A stretch of DNA of 64,000 bases, from the NCBI GenBank assembly GCA_016432725.1, contig JACJDG010000003.1, positions 3,968,001-4,032,000 of the forward strand. The letters are read 5' to 3'. Under the pieces are notes generated by a model. The model was not told the origin of the DNA. It ran no database searches and saw nothing but the letters and a program-made list of their open reading frames with translations. Positions 43,123 to 51,464 of the stretch are shown piece by piece. Each line of letters opens with the position of its first letter. The stretch's first letter is position 1. The position numbers and the translations under genes are program-made. Origin of the DNA: Streptomyces sp. DHE7-1. GTDB taxonomy: Bacteria; Actinomycetota; Actinomycetes; Streptomycetales; Streptomycetaceae.

Positions 43123-44469
43123 GTGGACGACTACCGGCGTATCGCCGACCGGATCGCCGGTGACATCGGTTCCGGGCGGCTCCGGCCGGGGCAACGGCTG
43201 CCGCCGCAGCGGGCGTTCGCCCGGCGGCACGGGATCGCGGCCTCCACGGCGGGCCGGGTGTACGCCGAACTCGTTCGCCGGGGACTGGTGGTGGGTGAGG
43301 TCGGGCGCGGCACGTTCGTGCGGGCCACCGAGCCGGACGGGCAGCCGGGGCGGGCGCTGACCGAGGCGGCCGCCGCCACGCCCGTGAACCTGGAGCTGAA
43401 CTACCCGTCCGCGCCCGGCCAGTCGGAGCTGCTCGCCCCGGCGCTCGCCTCACTGCTGCGGCCGGACGCGCTGACCGGGGCGCTGCGGCCCGCCGCGGCC
43501 GCCGGTACGGACGCGGCGCGGGAGGCGGTCGGCGCACTGCTGGCCACGGACGGCTGGCGGCCCGACCCGGCGGGGCTGCTCTTCACCGGCAACGCCCGCC
43601 AGGCCGTCGCCGCCACCCTCGCTTCCCTGGTCCGGCCGGGCGGCCGGGTCGGTGTGGAGCCGCTGACGTATCCGCTGGTCAAGGAGATCGCGGGCCGGCT
43701 CGGCTGCGTGCTCGTCCCGCTCGCCGCCGACGACCGGGGGCCGCTCGCGGAGTCGGTCGCCGCGCTCCACCGCGCCGCACCGCTGTCGGCCCTCTACCTC
43801 CAGCCGACCCTGCACAACCCGACCTCGCTGACCATGGACGCCGAGCGGCGGGCGCGGGTGGCCGACGTCGTCCACAGCCTGGGGATACCGGTCGTGGAGG
43901 ACCGCGTCTGGTCCTTCCTCCAGCCGGCCGGGCCGCCGCCGCTGGCCGCGTTCGCCCCGGGTCTCGTGCACCTGGTCGACGGGCTGTCGAAGCGGGTCGC
44001 GCCGGGGCTCACCGTGGGGTTCGTCTCCGTACCGGCCGAGCGGGCGGAGGCGGTGGCGCGCGCCATCAGGTCCGGCGGCTGGAGCGCGAGCTCGTTCGCG
44101 CTGGAGGCGGCCGTGCGGTGGACCGGTGACGGGACCGTGGCGCGGCTGGTCGCCGCCAAGCGCCGGGACGCCGCGCGCCGGCAGCGGCTGGTCGCCGACG
44201 AACTGGCGGGGTTCGACGTACGGTCCGACCCGGCCGCCTACTTCGCCTGGTGGCGGCTGCCCGCACCCTGGCGTGCGGACACCTTCACCGCGGCGGCGCG
44301 GGCGCACGGGATCGCGGTGACCCCGGGCACGGCCTTCCGGGTGGATCCGAACACCACGCCGGACGCGGTCAGACTCGGTCTCGGGTCGGCTCCCGAGCCG
44401 GAACTCGCGCGGGCGCTGCGGGTTCTCGCCGGTATGGCGCGGGGTGAGGTGGGCGCGGGCGGTGGTTGA
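43123..44469 (+). CDS. MocR-family PLP-dependent transcriptional regulator
   Basis: A 448-residue fusion of a GntR-type winged helix (residues 1-70; LPPQRAFARRHGIAASTAGR) and a fold-type I aminotransferase domain. The PLP-binding Lys lies in VDGLSKRVAPGLTVG near residue 290; other PLP contacts are YLQPTLHNPTSLTM and VVEDRVWSFL. Such proteins sense PLP plus an amine and regulate rather than transaminate. The GTG at 43123 is preferred to the GTG at 43108 because AGGGGGA (43113-43119) precedes it. It probably controls itself and the divergent hydrolase through the repeats at 43062-43095. Confidence 0.9.
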   Translation: MDDYRRIADRIAGDIGSGRLRPGQRLPPQRAFARRHGIAASTAGRVYAELVRRGLVVGEVGRGTFVRATEPDGQPGRALTEAAAATPVNLELNYPSAPGQSELLAPALASLLRPDALTGALRPAAAAGTDAAREAVGALLATDGWRPDPAGLLFTGNARQAVAATLASLVRPGGRVGVEPLTYPLVKEIAGRLGCVLVPLAADDRGPLAESVAALHRAAPLSALYLQPTLHNPTSLTMDAERRARVADVVHSLGIPVVEDRVWSFLQPAGPPPLAAFAPGLVHLVDGLSKRVAPGLTVGFVSVPAERAEAVARAIRSGGWSASSFALEAAVRWTGDGTVARLVAAKRRDAARRQRLVADELAGFDVRSDPAAYFAWWRLPAPWRADTFTAAARAHGIAVTPGTAFRVDPNTTPDAVRLGLGSAPEPELARALRVLAGMARGEVGAGGG

Positions 44470-44755
44470 GCGGGGTGGTGCCGGTGGGCCGGCGGGGCTG
44501 GTGCGGGGCCGGGTGCTGTGGGGCGCCGGAAGTCGGGTGTGGGCTTGCCGGTGAGTGCGGGTCGTACGCCGGACGGGGCCGGATGGGGCGGCCTCGGGCT
44601 CGGGTCGGCTCCGGGGCTGAGTTCGCGCGGGCTCTGCGGGTCGTCGCCGATGTCGCGCAGGTGGCGCGGTCGCTGAGCGGCGTCGTGCTGGTGGGCCGGG
44701 CGGCGCAGGGTGCCGGGAGTCGGGGGTGGGCTTGTGGGCGGGTGCGAGCCGGGTG
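44380..44755. repeat. Diverged direct duplication of the MocR 3' end
   Basis: Copy A (about 44380-44550) comprises the last 30 codons of the MocR gene plus downstream DNA; copy B (44599-44755) lies 219 bp on. Matching blocks are CTCGGGTCGGCTCC, CGCGCGGGCGCTGCGGGT against CGCGCGGGCTCTGCGGGT, GGTGCCGGTGGGCCGG against CGTGCTGGTGGGCCGG, and GTCGGGTGTGGGCTTG against GTCGGGGGTGGGCTTG. A shorter third block begins at 44781 inside the next gene. Copy B has no stop-terminated function. Confidence 0.7.
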
Positions 44756-44758
44756 CGG

Positions 44759-45709
44759 TCAGACCCGGGTCGGGTCCGGGCGGGTCGGCTCCGGAGCCGG
44801 GGTCCGGGCGGGTTCCGCGGAGCCTCGGCGGCGGCGCACGGGGCGGGGCGGCCGCAGCCGGCGGGTGAGCAGGGCGGTGAGGGCCACCGCGAGGCCGAGG
44901 CCGATCAGCAGCCAGGACGCCGTGCGCAGGGTGCCGGTCAGGGCGTCGTAGACCGCTCCCGCGGCCGGGTGGGAGACCCCCTCGGCCAGGCCGTCGAGGG
45001 TGAGGCCGCGGCCGATGACGAGGGCGAGGTTGAGCAGGCCGCCGCCCAGGGCCGTGCCGAGCGCGGTCGCCACGACGGCGCGCCGGCGGTGGACGGCCAG
45101 GGCGATGCCGGCGACCGCGAAGACGAGGGCCGCGACCGGGCACCAGAAACCGGCGACTTGAAGCACGTGGAATCCCTTCCGCAGCGGTGCCACCTCGTGC
45201 GCCCCGAGCACCGGAACGGCGGTGTGCTCCACCGGGATGCGCGCGGCCAGCGCGATGTGGTCGTCGGTGAGCTGCTGCTTGACCTGGGCGGTGACGGGGG
45301 CGAGGTCGACGGTGACCGGACCGTCGCCCGTGCCGCCCGTGGCGGCGTCCTCGCGGAGGGCGCGCAGGACGGCGTCGTGGGTGACCCGGTTGCCGGTGTC
45401 CCAGGCGATCCGGAAGGCCCGGGTCTGGGTGAAGGAGCGCACCGCCTCGTGCACGAACGGCGCGACCGAGCCCTCCAGCGGGCGGACGTGCATCCGCTGG
45501 TCCACCTCGCGCAGGATGCCGTCCCCGACCGTCTCCGCGACGGCTTCCCGCACGTCGGGGTCGGCGGCGAGCGGGGCCATCGCGGTGACGTACCGGCCCG
45601 TGTCGGCGAGTCCGTACGCCGCCCAGGCCGCCAGCGCGCCGAACGGCACGAGGAGGCAGGACACGGCGATCAGGGCGGCCGACAGGGCGCTCCTGAGGCG
45701 TGGGGGCAC
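44759..45709 (-). CDS. Integral membrane protein of unknown function
   Basis: A 316-residue protein with an N-terminal helix (AALIAVSCLLVPFGALAAWA), an extracytoplasmic domain of about 150 residues (helical; DPDVREAVAETVGDGILREV, then VAPFVHEAVRSFTQ), and three C-terminal helices (AALVFAVAGIALAV, LGGGLLNLALVIG and ASWLLIGLGLAVALTALL). A short Arg/Pro-rich cytoplasmic tail follows. This topology recurs in actinobacterial conserved membrane proteins with no assigned role. The C-terminal tail DNA includes a piece of the neighbouring repeat, so the ending may be recently changed. Confidence 0.8.
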   Translation of the reverse strand: MPPRLRSALSAALIAVSCLLVPFGALAAWAAYGLADTGRYVTAMAPLAADPDVREAVAETVGDGILREVDQRMHVRPLEGSVAPFVHEAVRSFTQTRAFRIAWDTGNRVTHDAVLRALREDAATGGTGDGPVTVDLAPVTAQVKQQLTDDHIALAARIPVEHTAVPVLGAHEVAPLRKGFHVLQVAGFWCPVAALVFAVAGIALAVHRRRAVVATALGTALGGGLLNLALVIGRGLTLDGLAEGVSHPAAGAVYDALTGTLRTASWLLIGLGLAVALTALLTRRLRPPRPVRRRRGSAEPARTPAPEPTRPDPTRV

Positions 45710-45966
45710 TCTTCAAGGCAAGGGCCGCGCGCCCGGGTGCGCGAGCGGGGCGCCCGCATTCGGGGGACGGGCGCGGCCGAACGGCCCACCCGTGCCGGCT
45801 CCCGCGCTCTCCGCCGCCGGGACCGGGGCGGTCCGCCCTCAGGTGGAGGGTTCACCCGAACGGGTGTTTCCTGGTGCTGGGGAGACGCCGGGACGGTGTC
45901 CCGGACGCCGCCGGGCCGCGGGAAGCGGGCCCGGCGACCGGTGAGGAAGGGAAAGCACAGGGGAGT

Positions 45967-46005
45967 GCGTGGGCCCCGGCCGGGTCGTCCGGCCGGGGCC
46001 CACGC
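45967..46005 (-). terminator. Long hairpin after the small membrane-protein gene
   Basis: A perfect 17-bp stem, GCGTGGGCCCCGGCCGG (45967-45983) with CCGGCCGGGGCCCACGC (45989-46005), and a 5-nt loop, just beyond the stop of the gene at 46042-46530. Confidence 0.8.
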
Positions 46006-46041
46006 GCGTACCGCCTGCTCCGAGCGGGCGGGGCCGCCCGC

Positions 46042-46530
46042 TCAGCGGATGCGGTGGCCGTCCGCGTCCTCGTGCGTGTAGTAGCGGTAGAACAGCACGC
46101 CGAACGTGGGCACGGCGACCGCCAGGGCCAGGACCGCGGACTCCCACACCCCGTGGCCGCGGCCGCTCAGGCTGTACAGGAAGCCGACCGCGATGCCCGT
46201 GAAGGCCGCCCAGAGCACGGCGTGCACCTCGCGCCGGCAGCGCGCGGCGAAGAACTCCAGGGCCCGGAAGACGGCGAAGAACACGATGCCCGTCACCACG
46301 CCGAACAGCACGTTCCAGCCGGTGATGGGACCGCCGTAGCGGGTGTTGGCGGCGGCCCAGTAGCCGTAGACCAGGCCGAGCACGATGGGCAGCACCCACC
46401 GCGCGATCGCGTGGGTCCGCTCGTCGAAGACATCGGGCGGCCGGTGGCGGGCGGCGGCGTCCGGGCCGCCGAGTGCGGGCGCTGTGGTGCGCCCGGGTAT
46501 ACCACCGGGCGCGGGTGCCGCTTGAGCCAT
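46042..46530 (-). CDS. Small integral membrane protein
   Basis: A 162-residue protein with a Pro/Ala-rich cytoplasmic N-terminus and four hydrophobic segments (ARWVLPIVLGLVYGYWAA, VLFGVVTGIVFFAVFRAL, AVLWAAFTGIAVGFLYSL and SAVLALAVAVPTFGVLFYRY). It ends YTHEDADGHRIR. No family is recognised. ATG 46530 (MAQAAPAPGG) is taken as the start because it follows GGAGAGG-like sequence; an ATG 14 codons earlier is possible. It is divergent from the PP2C phosphatase gene. Confidence 0.75.
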   Translation of the reverse strand: MAQAAPAPGGIPGRTTAPALGGPDAAARHRPPDVFDERTHAIARWVLPIVLGLVYGYWAAANTRYGGPITGWNVLFGVVTGIVFFAVFRALEFFAARCRREVHAVLWAAFTGIAVGFLYSLSGRGHGVWESAVLALAVAVPTFGVLFYRYYTHEDADGHRIR

Positions 46531-46649
46531 GAGAGCACTCCTCTCGCTCCTCGCCCCCGGTCTCCAGGGCACACCTGGGGGGACGGCCTGGCAAGTCGGT
46601 CGGACGGGCCGGGTGCCCGGATGCGGCGGTTCTGATCCCGTGTTTCGCT

Positions 46650-47825
46650 GTGGGGCATGGAGCGCTGCCCGCCGTGACGCAGGTGGAGTCCCGGCGCCGG
46701 CGGCAGCCGCTGCGGACTCACGGGCGGATCGCGGTGCAGGCGCTGCCCCTGCTGCTGCTCGCCGGCATCACGCTCCTGGACCTCAGGACCGGCGAGTGGT
46801 TCCGGATCGTCTCCTGGATCGTGCTGGTCCCCGGCACCGCCGCCGCGGTCTGCGGGGTCTGGACGACCGCCGGGTACGCGGTGCTCTCCCTGTGCACGTA
46901 CGTCGCCGTGGACCGGGTCTGGCCCAGCGAGCACCGGGCCGGCCTCGCCGACTTCCTGCTGGTCGCCCTCGGCGGCGCCCTCGCCACCCTGGCCTCCGCC
47001 GCGCGGGTGCGCAGGGAGCGGCAGATGCTGCACATGCGGGACATCGCCGACACCACCCGCCGCACCGTGCTGCGCAAGCTGCCGCCCGACTGGGGCGGGC
47101 TGGAGCACGCGGGCGTGTACATAGCCGCCGACGTGGACGCCCGGGTCGGCGGCGACTACTACGACATCCAGCCCGGCCCGCACGGCACCCGGGTCCTGGT
47201 CGGGGACGTCCAGGGCAAGGGCCTCGGCGCCGTGGAGACGGCGGCCGCGCTGCTCGGCACCTTCCGGGAGGCCGCCTACCACGAGGCGGATCTGACGGTC
47301 GTCGCCGACCGGCTGGAGACCCGGATGACCCGGCACCGCGTCCACCGTGCCGCGCTCGGCCGGGACGACGCCGACCGCTTCTCCACCGCCGTGCTGCTCG
47401 GCTTCCCCGAGGCGGACCCGGACTCGGTCGAGCTGATCAACTTCGGCCACGAGCCGCCGCTCGCGGTCGGCCCGAAGGGCGTGCGCGCCCTGCCGGCCGG
47501 CGACGGCCTCCCGCTCGGGCTCGGCGACCTGGTGGCCGGCCGCCCGCCGCTGCACCGGGTGCCGCTGGGATGCGAGGAGACCCTGCTGCTGGTGACCGAC
47601 GGGGTGACCGAGGCCCGGGACAAGGACGGCGTGTTCTACCCGCTCGTGCCGGAGGTGATCCGCGCCGTCACGGCCGACCCGGGCCGCGCGCAGCCGCACC
47701 GGCTGGTGCGCCGGGTCCGCGACGGTGTGCTCCGGCACACCGGCGGTCACCTGGCCGACGACACCACGGTGTTCGCCGTTCGGCGGATGCGCGAAGACCC
47801 CGTACAGGGACGTTTGCGGTCCTGA
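46650..47825 (+). CDS. Membrane-anchored PP2C (SpoIIE/RsbU-type) phosphatase
   Basis: About 391 residues. Three N-terminal membrane helices (AVQALPLLLLAGITLLDL, VSWIVLVPGTAAAVCGVW and ADFLLVALGGALATLASA) precede a cytoplasmic PP2C domain with metal-binding Asp in ARVGGDYYDIQPG and LVGDVQGKGLGAVE, and a later Asp in LLLVTDGVTEARDKDG and HLADDTTVFAV. Such enzymes dephosphorylate anti-sigma-factor antagonists. The start is uncertain: GTG 46650 or GTG 46674, neither with a strong ribosome-binding site. The next gene starts 65 bp downstream and may be co-transcribed. Confidence 0.88.
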   Translation: MGHGALPAVTQVESRRRRQPLRTHGRIAVQALPLLLLAGITLLDLRTGEWFRIVSWIVLVPGTAAAVCGVWTTAGYAVLSLCTYVAVDRVWPSEHRAGLADFLLVALGGALATLASAARVRRERQMLHMRDIADTTRRTVLRKLPPDWGGLEHAGVYIAADVDARVGGDYYDIQPGPHGTRVLVGDVQGKGLGAVETAAALLGTFREAAYHEADLTVVADRLETRMTRHRVHRAALGRDDADRFSTAVLLGFPEADPDSVELINFGHEPPLAVGPKGVRALPAGDGLPLGLGDLVAGRPPLHRVPLGCEETLLLVTDGVTEARDKDGVFYPLVPEVIRAVTADPGRAQPHRLVRRVRDGVLRHTGGHLADDTTVFAVRRMREDPVQGRLRS

Positions 47826-47889
47826 GCCGACCCTTTGCAGCAGCAGCGGATACGGTGCTGGCTGTAGGGCGATCCACAGGGGAGGGACG

Positions 47890-49049
47890 ATGCCCGGAAC
47901 CGTGCTGCTGCTCGCGGCCTCGCCGCTGGGCCGGGGGCGTCTGGTGGACGCGGCCGGTGTGCTGCCCGTCCTCGCCGCGGTCGCCCCCGCGGTGCTGTCC
48001 GGCACCGACACCGCGAACGTGGTCGAACTCGCCGACCCGCTCGAGCCGCAGGCCGTCCTCACCCGGCTGCGCGCCGCCGCGGCCGCGCCCGGACCGCTCA
48101 CCGTGTACCTCACCGGCCAGCTCCATCTGGACCGGCGCCAGCGCCGGCCGCATCTCGCGCTGGCCCGCACCACCCCGGCGACCGTCCGCTACACGGCCCT
48201 GCCCTGGGCGTGGATCCGGGAGGAGCTGAGGCTGCGTTCCGCGGCCGACACCGCGCTCGTGGTCGATCTGCACGCGGACGCGGAGACCTGGCGGTACCTG
48301 GCCGGGCAGCCGCTGGACTCCGGGCGCACGACGGCGGTCTACGGCCGCGTCGCGCCCCCGGCCCGGGGACGCGGCCCGGCCGAGCCGGTGTACATGAAGG
48401 CGGTGGCGACCCTGCTGCGCAGCGGGCACCGGCCGCCGCTGGGCGAGCTGCACCAGCACGCCCTGGCCCGGGCCGCCGAGCAGGGCGCGGGAGGGGACCT
48501 GGTGTTCTCCGGTCCCGGGGGCTTCGCGCAACGGCCCGCCCCCAGCCCGTGGTGCCCCGGCCCGCACCCCAGCCCATGGTGCCCCGCCCGTACACGCCGG
48601 ACGCCGTGGTGACCGCGCCGGCCGCGCCGGGCGATCCGCACGTGGCCCTCAGCGAAGCCGTCCGGGCGGGCCGGCACGCCGAGGCCGACGCGCTCGCGGC
48701 GCGGCAGGAGGAGGCCGCCGTGCGCGCCTTCGGTCCCGCCTCGGGGGAGGCCCTGCACTGGGCCGAGGTCCGCGCGGACCTCGCCATGTTCGCGGGGGAC
48801 CCGGCGCGGAGCTGCCGGGCCTGGCTGGCGGTGGCCGGGGTGCGGCTGGCGGCCGGTCAGGCACCGGACACGCCCGCCGTGGAGGCGGCCGTGGACCGGG
48901 CCCACCACCAGTGGGGGAGCATCAAGGACACGGCGCGGGCCCGTGAACTCGGGCCCGCGCTCGCGGAGCTGAGGCTGCGGGTGCCGGGCCGCCGCCGGGG
49001 CGCGCTGGAGAACGTCCAGCGGCACCTGCGGCAGCTCCAGGCGGGATGA
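47890..49049 (+). pseudogene. Conserved protein of unknown function, frameshifted at 48539-48543
   Basis: The first 215 residues (MPGTVLLLAASPLGRGRLVD) form an alpha/beta domain with LTVYLTGQLHLDRRQRRP and TALVVDLHADAETWR, spaced like the two strands of a caspase-like fold but without an obvious His-Cys dyad. After the five-C run at 48539-48543 the gene continues in another frame with a Pro-rich linker (QPVVPRPAPQPMVPRP) and a helical, TPR-like C-terminus (LSEAVRAGRHAEADALAARQ). One extra C gives about 386 residues. ATG 47890 follows GGGAGG. The caspase comparison is weak; function is unknown. Confidence 0.6.
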
Positions 49050-49055
49050 CGCCGC

Positions 49056-49286
49056 TCAGCTGGTGAAGATGTAGTACTTCCAGGCGCCGTGCGTCGTGGA
49101 GTTGACGTTGTCACCCGACGAGAAATTGTAGTACGAGGAGCGGACACGTGTCCGCCAGCCGGTGCTGTGCGTACCGGTCAGGTGGACCCGGGAGACCCCG
49201 TCGGTGTCCAGCGCGAAGTACTGGGCGCCGACGCGCTGCCACCGGTGATTCGAACCCCCGGAACGAATGAGGAGATGGGAGGCCAC
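49056..49286 (-). CDS. Short beta-rich protein, possibly a gene fragment
   Basis: A 76-residue frame (GTG start) encoding a beta-rich sequence with SGGSNHRWQRVGAQYFALDT, THSTGWRTRVRSSYYNFSSG and the ending HGAWKYYIFTS. Codon use is less biased than in neighbouring genes, and no signal peptide or ribosome-binding site precedes it, so it may be the C-terminus of a decayed secreted protein. No family is recognised. Confidence 0.4.
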   Translation of the reverse strand: MASHLLIRSGGSNHRWQRVGAQYFALDTDGVSRVHLTGTHSTGWRTRVRSSYYNFSSGDNVNSTTHGAWKYYIFTS

Positions 49287-49404
49287 GTGGCACGGCTGGT
49301 GTGGGGGGCCCTGGGTGCCGGGCGTGGCGAGTGAGCGAAGAGTAGGTCACGCCGGCGGTGAAAGCGCTGGTGGCCCCGGCTTCTTTGCCTCGGGGACACC
49401 AGCT

Positions 49405-50967
49405 CTACCAGGTGAAACCCGGCTGAACCGGCATGCAAGCGTCGGTCTTGCCGCCGTTCAGCACCGCGGCGGACTCGGGTGCCTTGGCCGGGGCCGCGGA
49501 CTTCGGGTAGGTGCCGCCCCTGCGCCAGTCGGCGCCCACGGTCAGTGTGACGCCCGTGACGTCGGGGGACGTGCGCACCTGGGTCAGCGGGATGCCGAGG
49601 GCCTTGGCCACGGCCTGGGCGTCACCCTCAAGACGGTGGCTCGGGTACAGGACGGTGGTGGTGGTCCCCGTCGCGGGGGTGGCGTCCGCGGCGGCCTTGG
49701 TGAACCCCTTGTCCCGCAGGGCCCGGACGACGGCGTCGCCCCGCCGGAGCACGGGGGCCTTCGTGCCGGTGCCGGTGCCGTTGCGGACCCGCACGGCGAG
49801 GGCGCCGGCCGGGGCGGCGGGGTCGTCCGACACCTGCTCGGTGAGCTGTCGCCCGGCCTTGCCGTCGAGCGGGGTGTCGGTGCGGACCATGGCGATGAGC
49901 TGGCCGGCGTCCTCGGTGGCGGGCACCAGCCGGTTGCGGTCCTGGGACCACTGCACCGTGGGCAGCGTCGTCATCGTGATCCGCTCGGTGGGGACCTTCT
50001 GCAACTCGGTGGACAGGTCGTACAGCTTCCTGACCGTGCCGAGGCCCTCGTCGACGGTGAGCGCCTTCGTCGCGGTCTCCGCGAGCCGGCGCATCTCGGT
50101 GGGGTTGTCCAGGGTCGCGTTCTCGCGGAGCTGGCGGACCATCGCGTTCATGTACATGTGCTGGGCGTGGGTGCGGCCGATGTCGGTGCCGTCCTCGAAG
50201 CCGTAGCGGGTGCGCAGCCACTGCAGGGCCTGCTTGCCCTTGACGTACGTGGTGCCCGCCTTCAGCTTGAGGCCCGAGCCGTGACCCTCGGAGGTGTGCG
50301 ACCAGACGTTCTGCTTGACGCAGACCGGTACGCCGCCGATGGCGTCCGCCATCGAGACCACACCGGAGAAGTCGACCATCATGAAGTGGTCGATGTGGAT
50401 GCCGGTGAGCTTCTCCCAGGTGGCGACGGTGCAGCCCGGGCCGCCGCGGCCCAGCGACTCGTTGGCCATGGCCAGGTCGAGCGCGCCGTACACCTTGCCG
50501 CCGTCGGGGTCGGTGCACCGAGGGATCGGGATCATCGTGTCGCGCGGCAGGCTGACGACGGACATGTTGCCGCGGTCGGCCGAGACGTGCAGCAGCATCT
50601 GCACGTCCGCGAGCGGCGGGCGGCCCACGTCGGCCCTGGAGCCGCCGAGCTTCAGGTCCGCCGCCGTGTTCCGGCTGTCCGAGCCGAGCAGCAGGATGTT
50701 CAGCGGGGTCTGGCCCGCGGCGTTCGGGGCCGCCTTGGGCGGCGTGGAGTCGCCGAGGTTCAGCCTGGCCTTGGTGATGTTGGCGTTGAGGTGCTCGTAG
50801 TAGAGGTATCCGGCGCCCGCGCCGCCGAACATGAGGGCCGCCAGGGTGAAGGCCGACCAGCGCAGTATCCGGCGCCCGCGACGGGGTCTGCCGGATGTGT
50901 CGTCGTCCCCGTGGCCGTCGTCGTGCCGGCCGCGGCCGGCCGGCCGCGGCTGTGCGTCCAGCGTCAT
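49405..50967 (-). CDS. LytR-CpsA-Psr (LCP) family cell-wall ligase with LytR_C domain
   Basis: A 520-residue membrane-anchored phosphotransferase that attaches glycopolymers to peptidoglycan. A cytoplasmic Arg-rich N-terminus and one helix (ILRWSAFTLAALMFGGAGAG) precede the LCP domain. Conserved residues are in LNILLLGSDSRNT, VVSLPRDTMIPIP, HFMMVDFSGVVSMADAIGGV and LRTRYGFEDGTDIGRTHAQH; these Arg and Asp residues bind the pyrophosphate of the lipid-linked donor. The C-terminal LytR_C module (ALAVRVRNGTGTGTKAPVLR) is complete. ATG 50967 follows GGAAGG; the upstream 20 codons are not used. Confidence 0.92.
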   Translation of the reverse strand: MTLDAQPRPAGRGRHDDGHGDDDTSGRPRRGRRILRWSAFTLAALMFGGAGAGYLYYEHLNANITKARLNLGDSTPPKAAPNAAGQTPLNILLLGSDSRNTAADLKLGGSRADVGRPPLADVQMLLHVSADRGNMSVVSLPRDTMIPIPRCTDPDGGKVYGALDLAMANESLGRGGPGCTVATWEKLTGIHIDHFMMVDFSGVVSMADAIGGVPVCVKQNVWSHTSEGHGSGLKLKAGTTYVKGKQALQWLRTRYGFEDGTDIGRTHAQHMYMNAMVRQLRENATLDNPTEMRRLAETATKALTVDEGLGTVRKLYDLSTELQKVPTERITMTTLPTVQWSQDRNRLVPATEDAGQLIAMVRTDTPLDGKAGRQLTEQVSDDPAAPAGALAVRVRNGTGTGTKAPVLRRGDAVVRALRDKGFTKAAADATPATGTTTTVLYPSHRLEGDAQAVAKALGIPLTQVRTSPDVTGVTLTVGADWRRGGTYPKSAAPAKAPESAAVLNGGKTDACMPVQPGFTW

Positions 50968-51084
50968 TCTCTGCCTTCCCACCCCGACGACGGCGCCTGC
51001 CGCGTCTCCGGCTGCACCGGATCGCACACATTATCGGCGTGACGCGATCAGATGGGGTGAGTGGTGAGATATGCCACTCCCGTA

Positions 51085-51102
51085 CAACCTTCGAAAGGGT
51101 TG
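51085..51102 (-). promoter_or_regulatory. Inverted repeat upstream of the LCP gene
   Basis: CAACC (51085-51089) and GGTTG (51098-51102) flank TTCGAA-containing DNA about 120 bp before the LCP start. It could be an operator; no regulator is suggested. Confidence 0.3.
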
Positions 51103-51147
51103 ACGAACTCGGTCGGACTCACCAGTAGTTCGGAAGGTGAGGGTCCG

Positions 51148-51388
51148 TCAGGGATGGGCCGGGCCCACGGCCGGCGGGGCCGGTACGGCGTCGGCGGCTC
51201 GGGCCGGTCCGGCGTTGGCCACCGTGACCAGCGCCGCCACGGCGAGCACGGCCGCGGCCACGCCCCTGGCGGTGGACGTCCGGCCGCCCGTACGCAGTCT
51301 GGCGGGGTCGGTGCGCCGGGATGTCCGTAGGGTTCGGATGTGCTTCCGGGCACGGCGACCTCGCAACGACAGCGGACTGTTAAGCATG
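51148..51388 (-). pseudogene. Signal-peptide-bearing short frame, probably truncated
   Basis: ATG 51388 opens a 79-codon frame with a basic n-region, a clear hydrophobic core (GVAAAVLAVAALVTVANAG) and an ARAADA cleavage site, then stops twelve residues later. That leaves almost no mature protein, so either the gene is truncated by a deletion or only a short peptide is secreted. The ATG lies inside the palindrome at 51380-51393. Confidence 0.35.
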
Positions 51389-51393
51389 CTTAA
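51380..51393. promoter_or_regulatory. Perfect 14-bp palindrome TTAAGCATGCTTAA
   Basis: The sequence reads identically on both strands, is strikingly AT-rich for this genome, and lies 72 bp before the Xre-TPR gene. It is followed by TAATCT, a plausible -10 element. It is a candidate dimeric-regulator operator, possibly autoregulatory. Confidence 0.5.
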
Positions 51394-51464
51394 TCCGCCG
51401 TTTAATCTAGAGGCTGTCGGACGCGAACGGCAAGGCCTGCCAAGCGAGTTGGGGTGACGGGGAG

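Noticed and set aside
49236..49262. GGTGATTCGAACCCCCGG, resembling a tRNA T-arm
   Set aside because: The bases around the TTCGAAT loop do not pair as a T stem and no acceptor or anticodon arm is found nearby.
51048..51140. Reading frame ending SPTEFVNPFEGCTG, reminiscent of a GH92 N-terminus
   Set aside because: Only a few residues match, in a different frame from the signal peptide, and the DNA is promoter-like; too weak to call.
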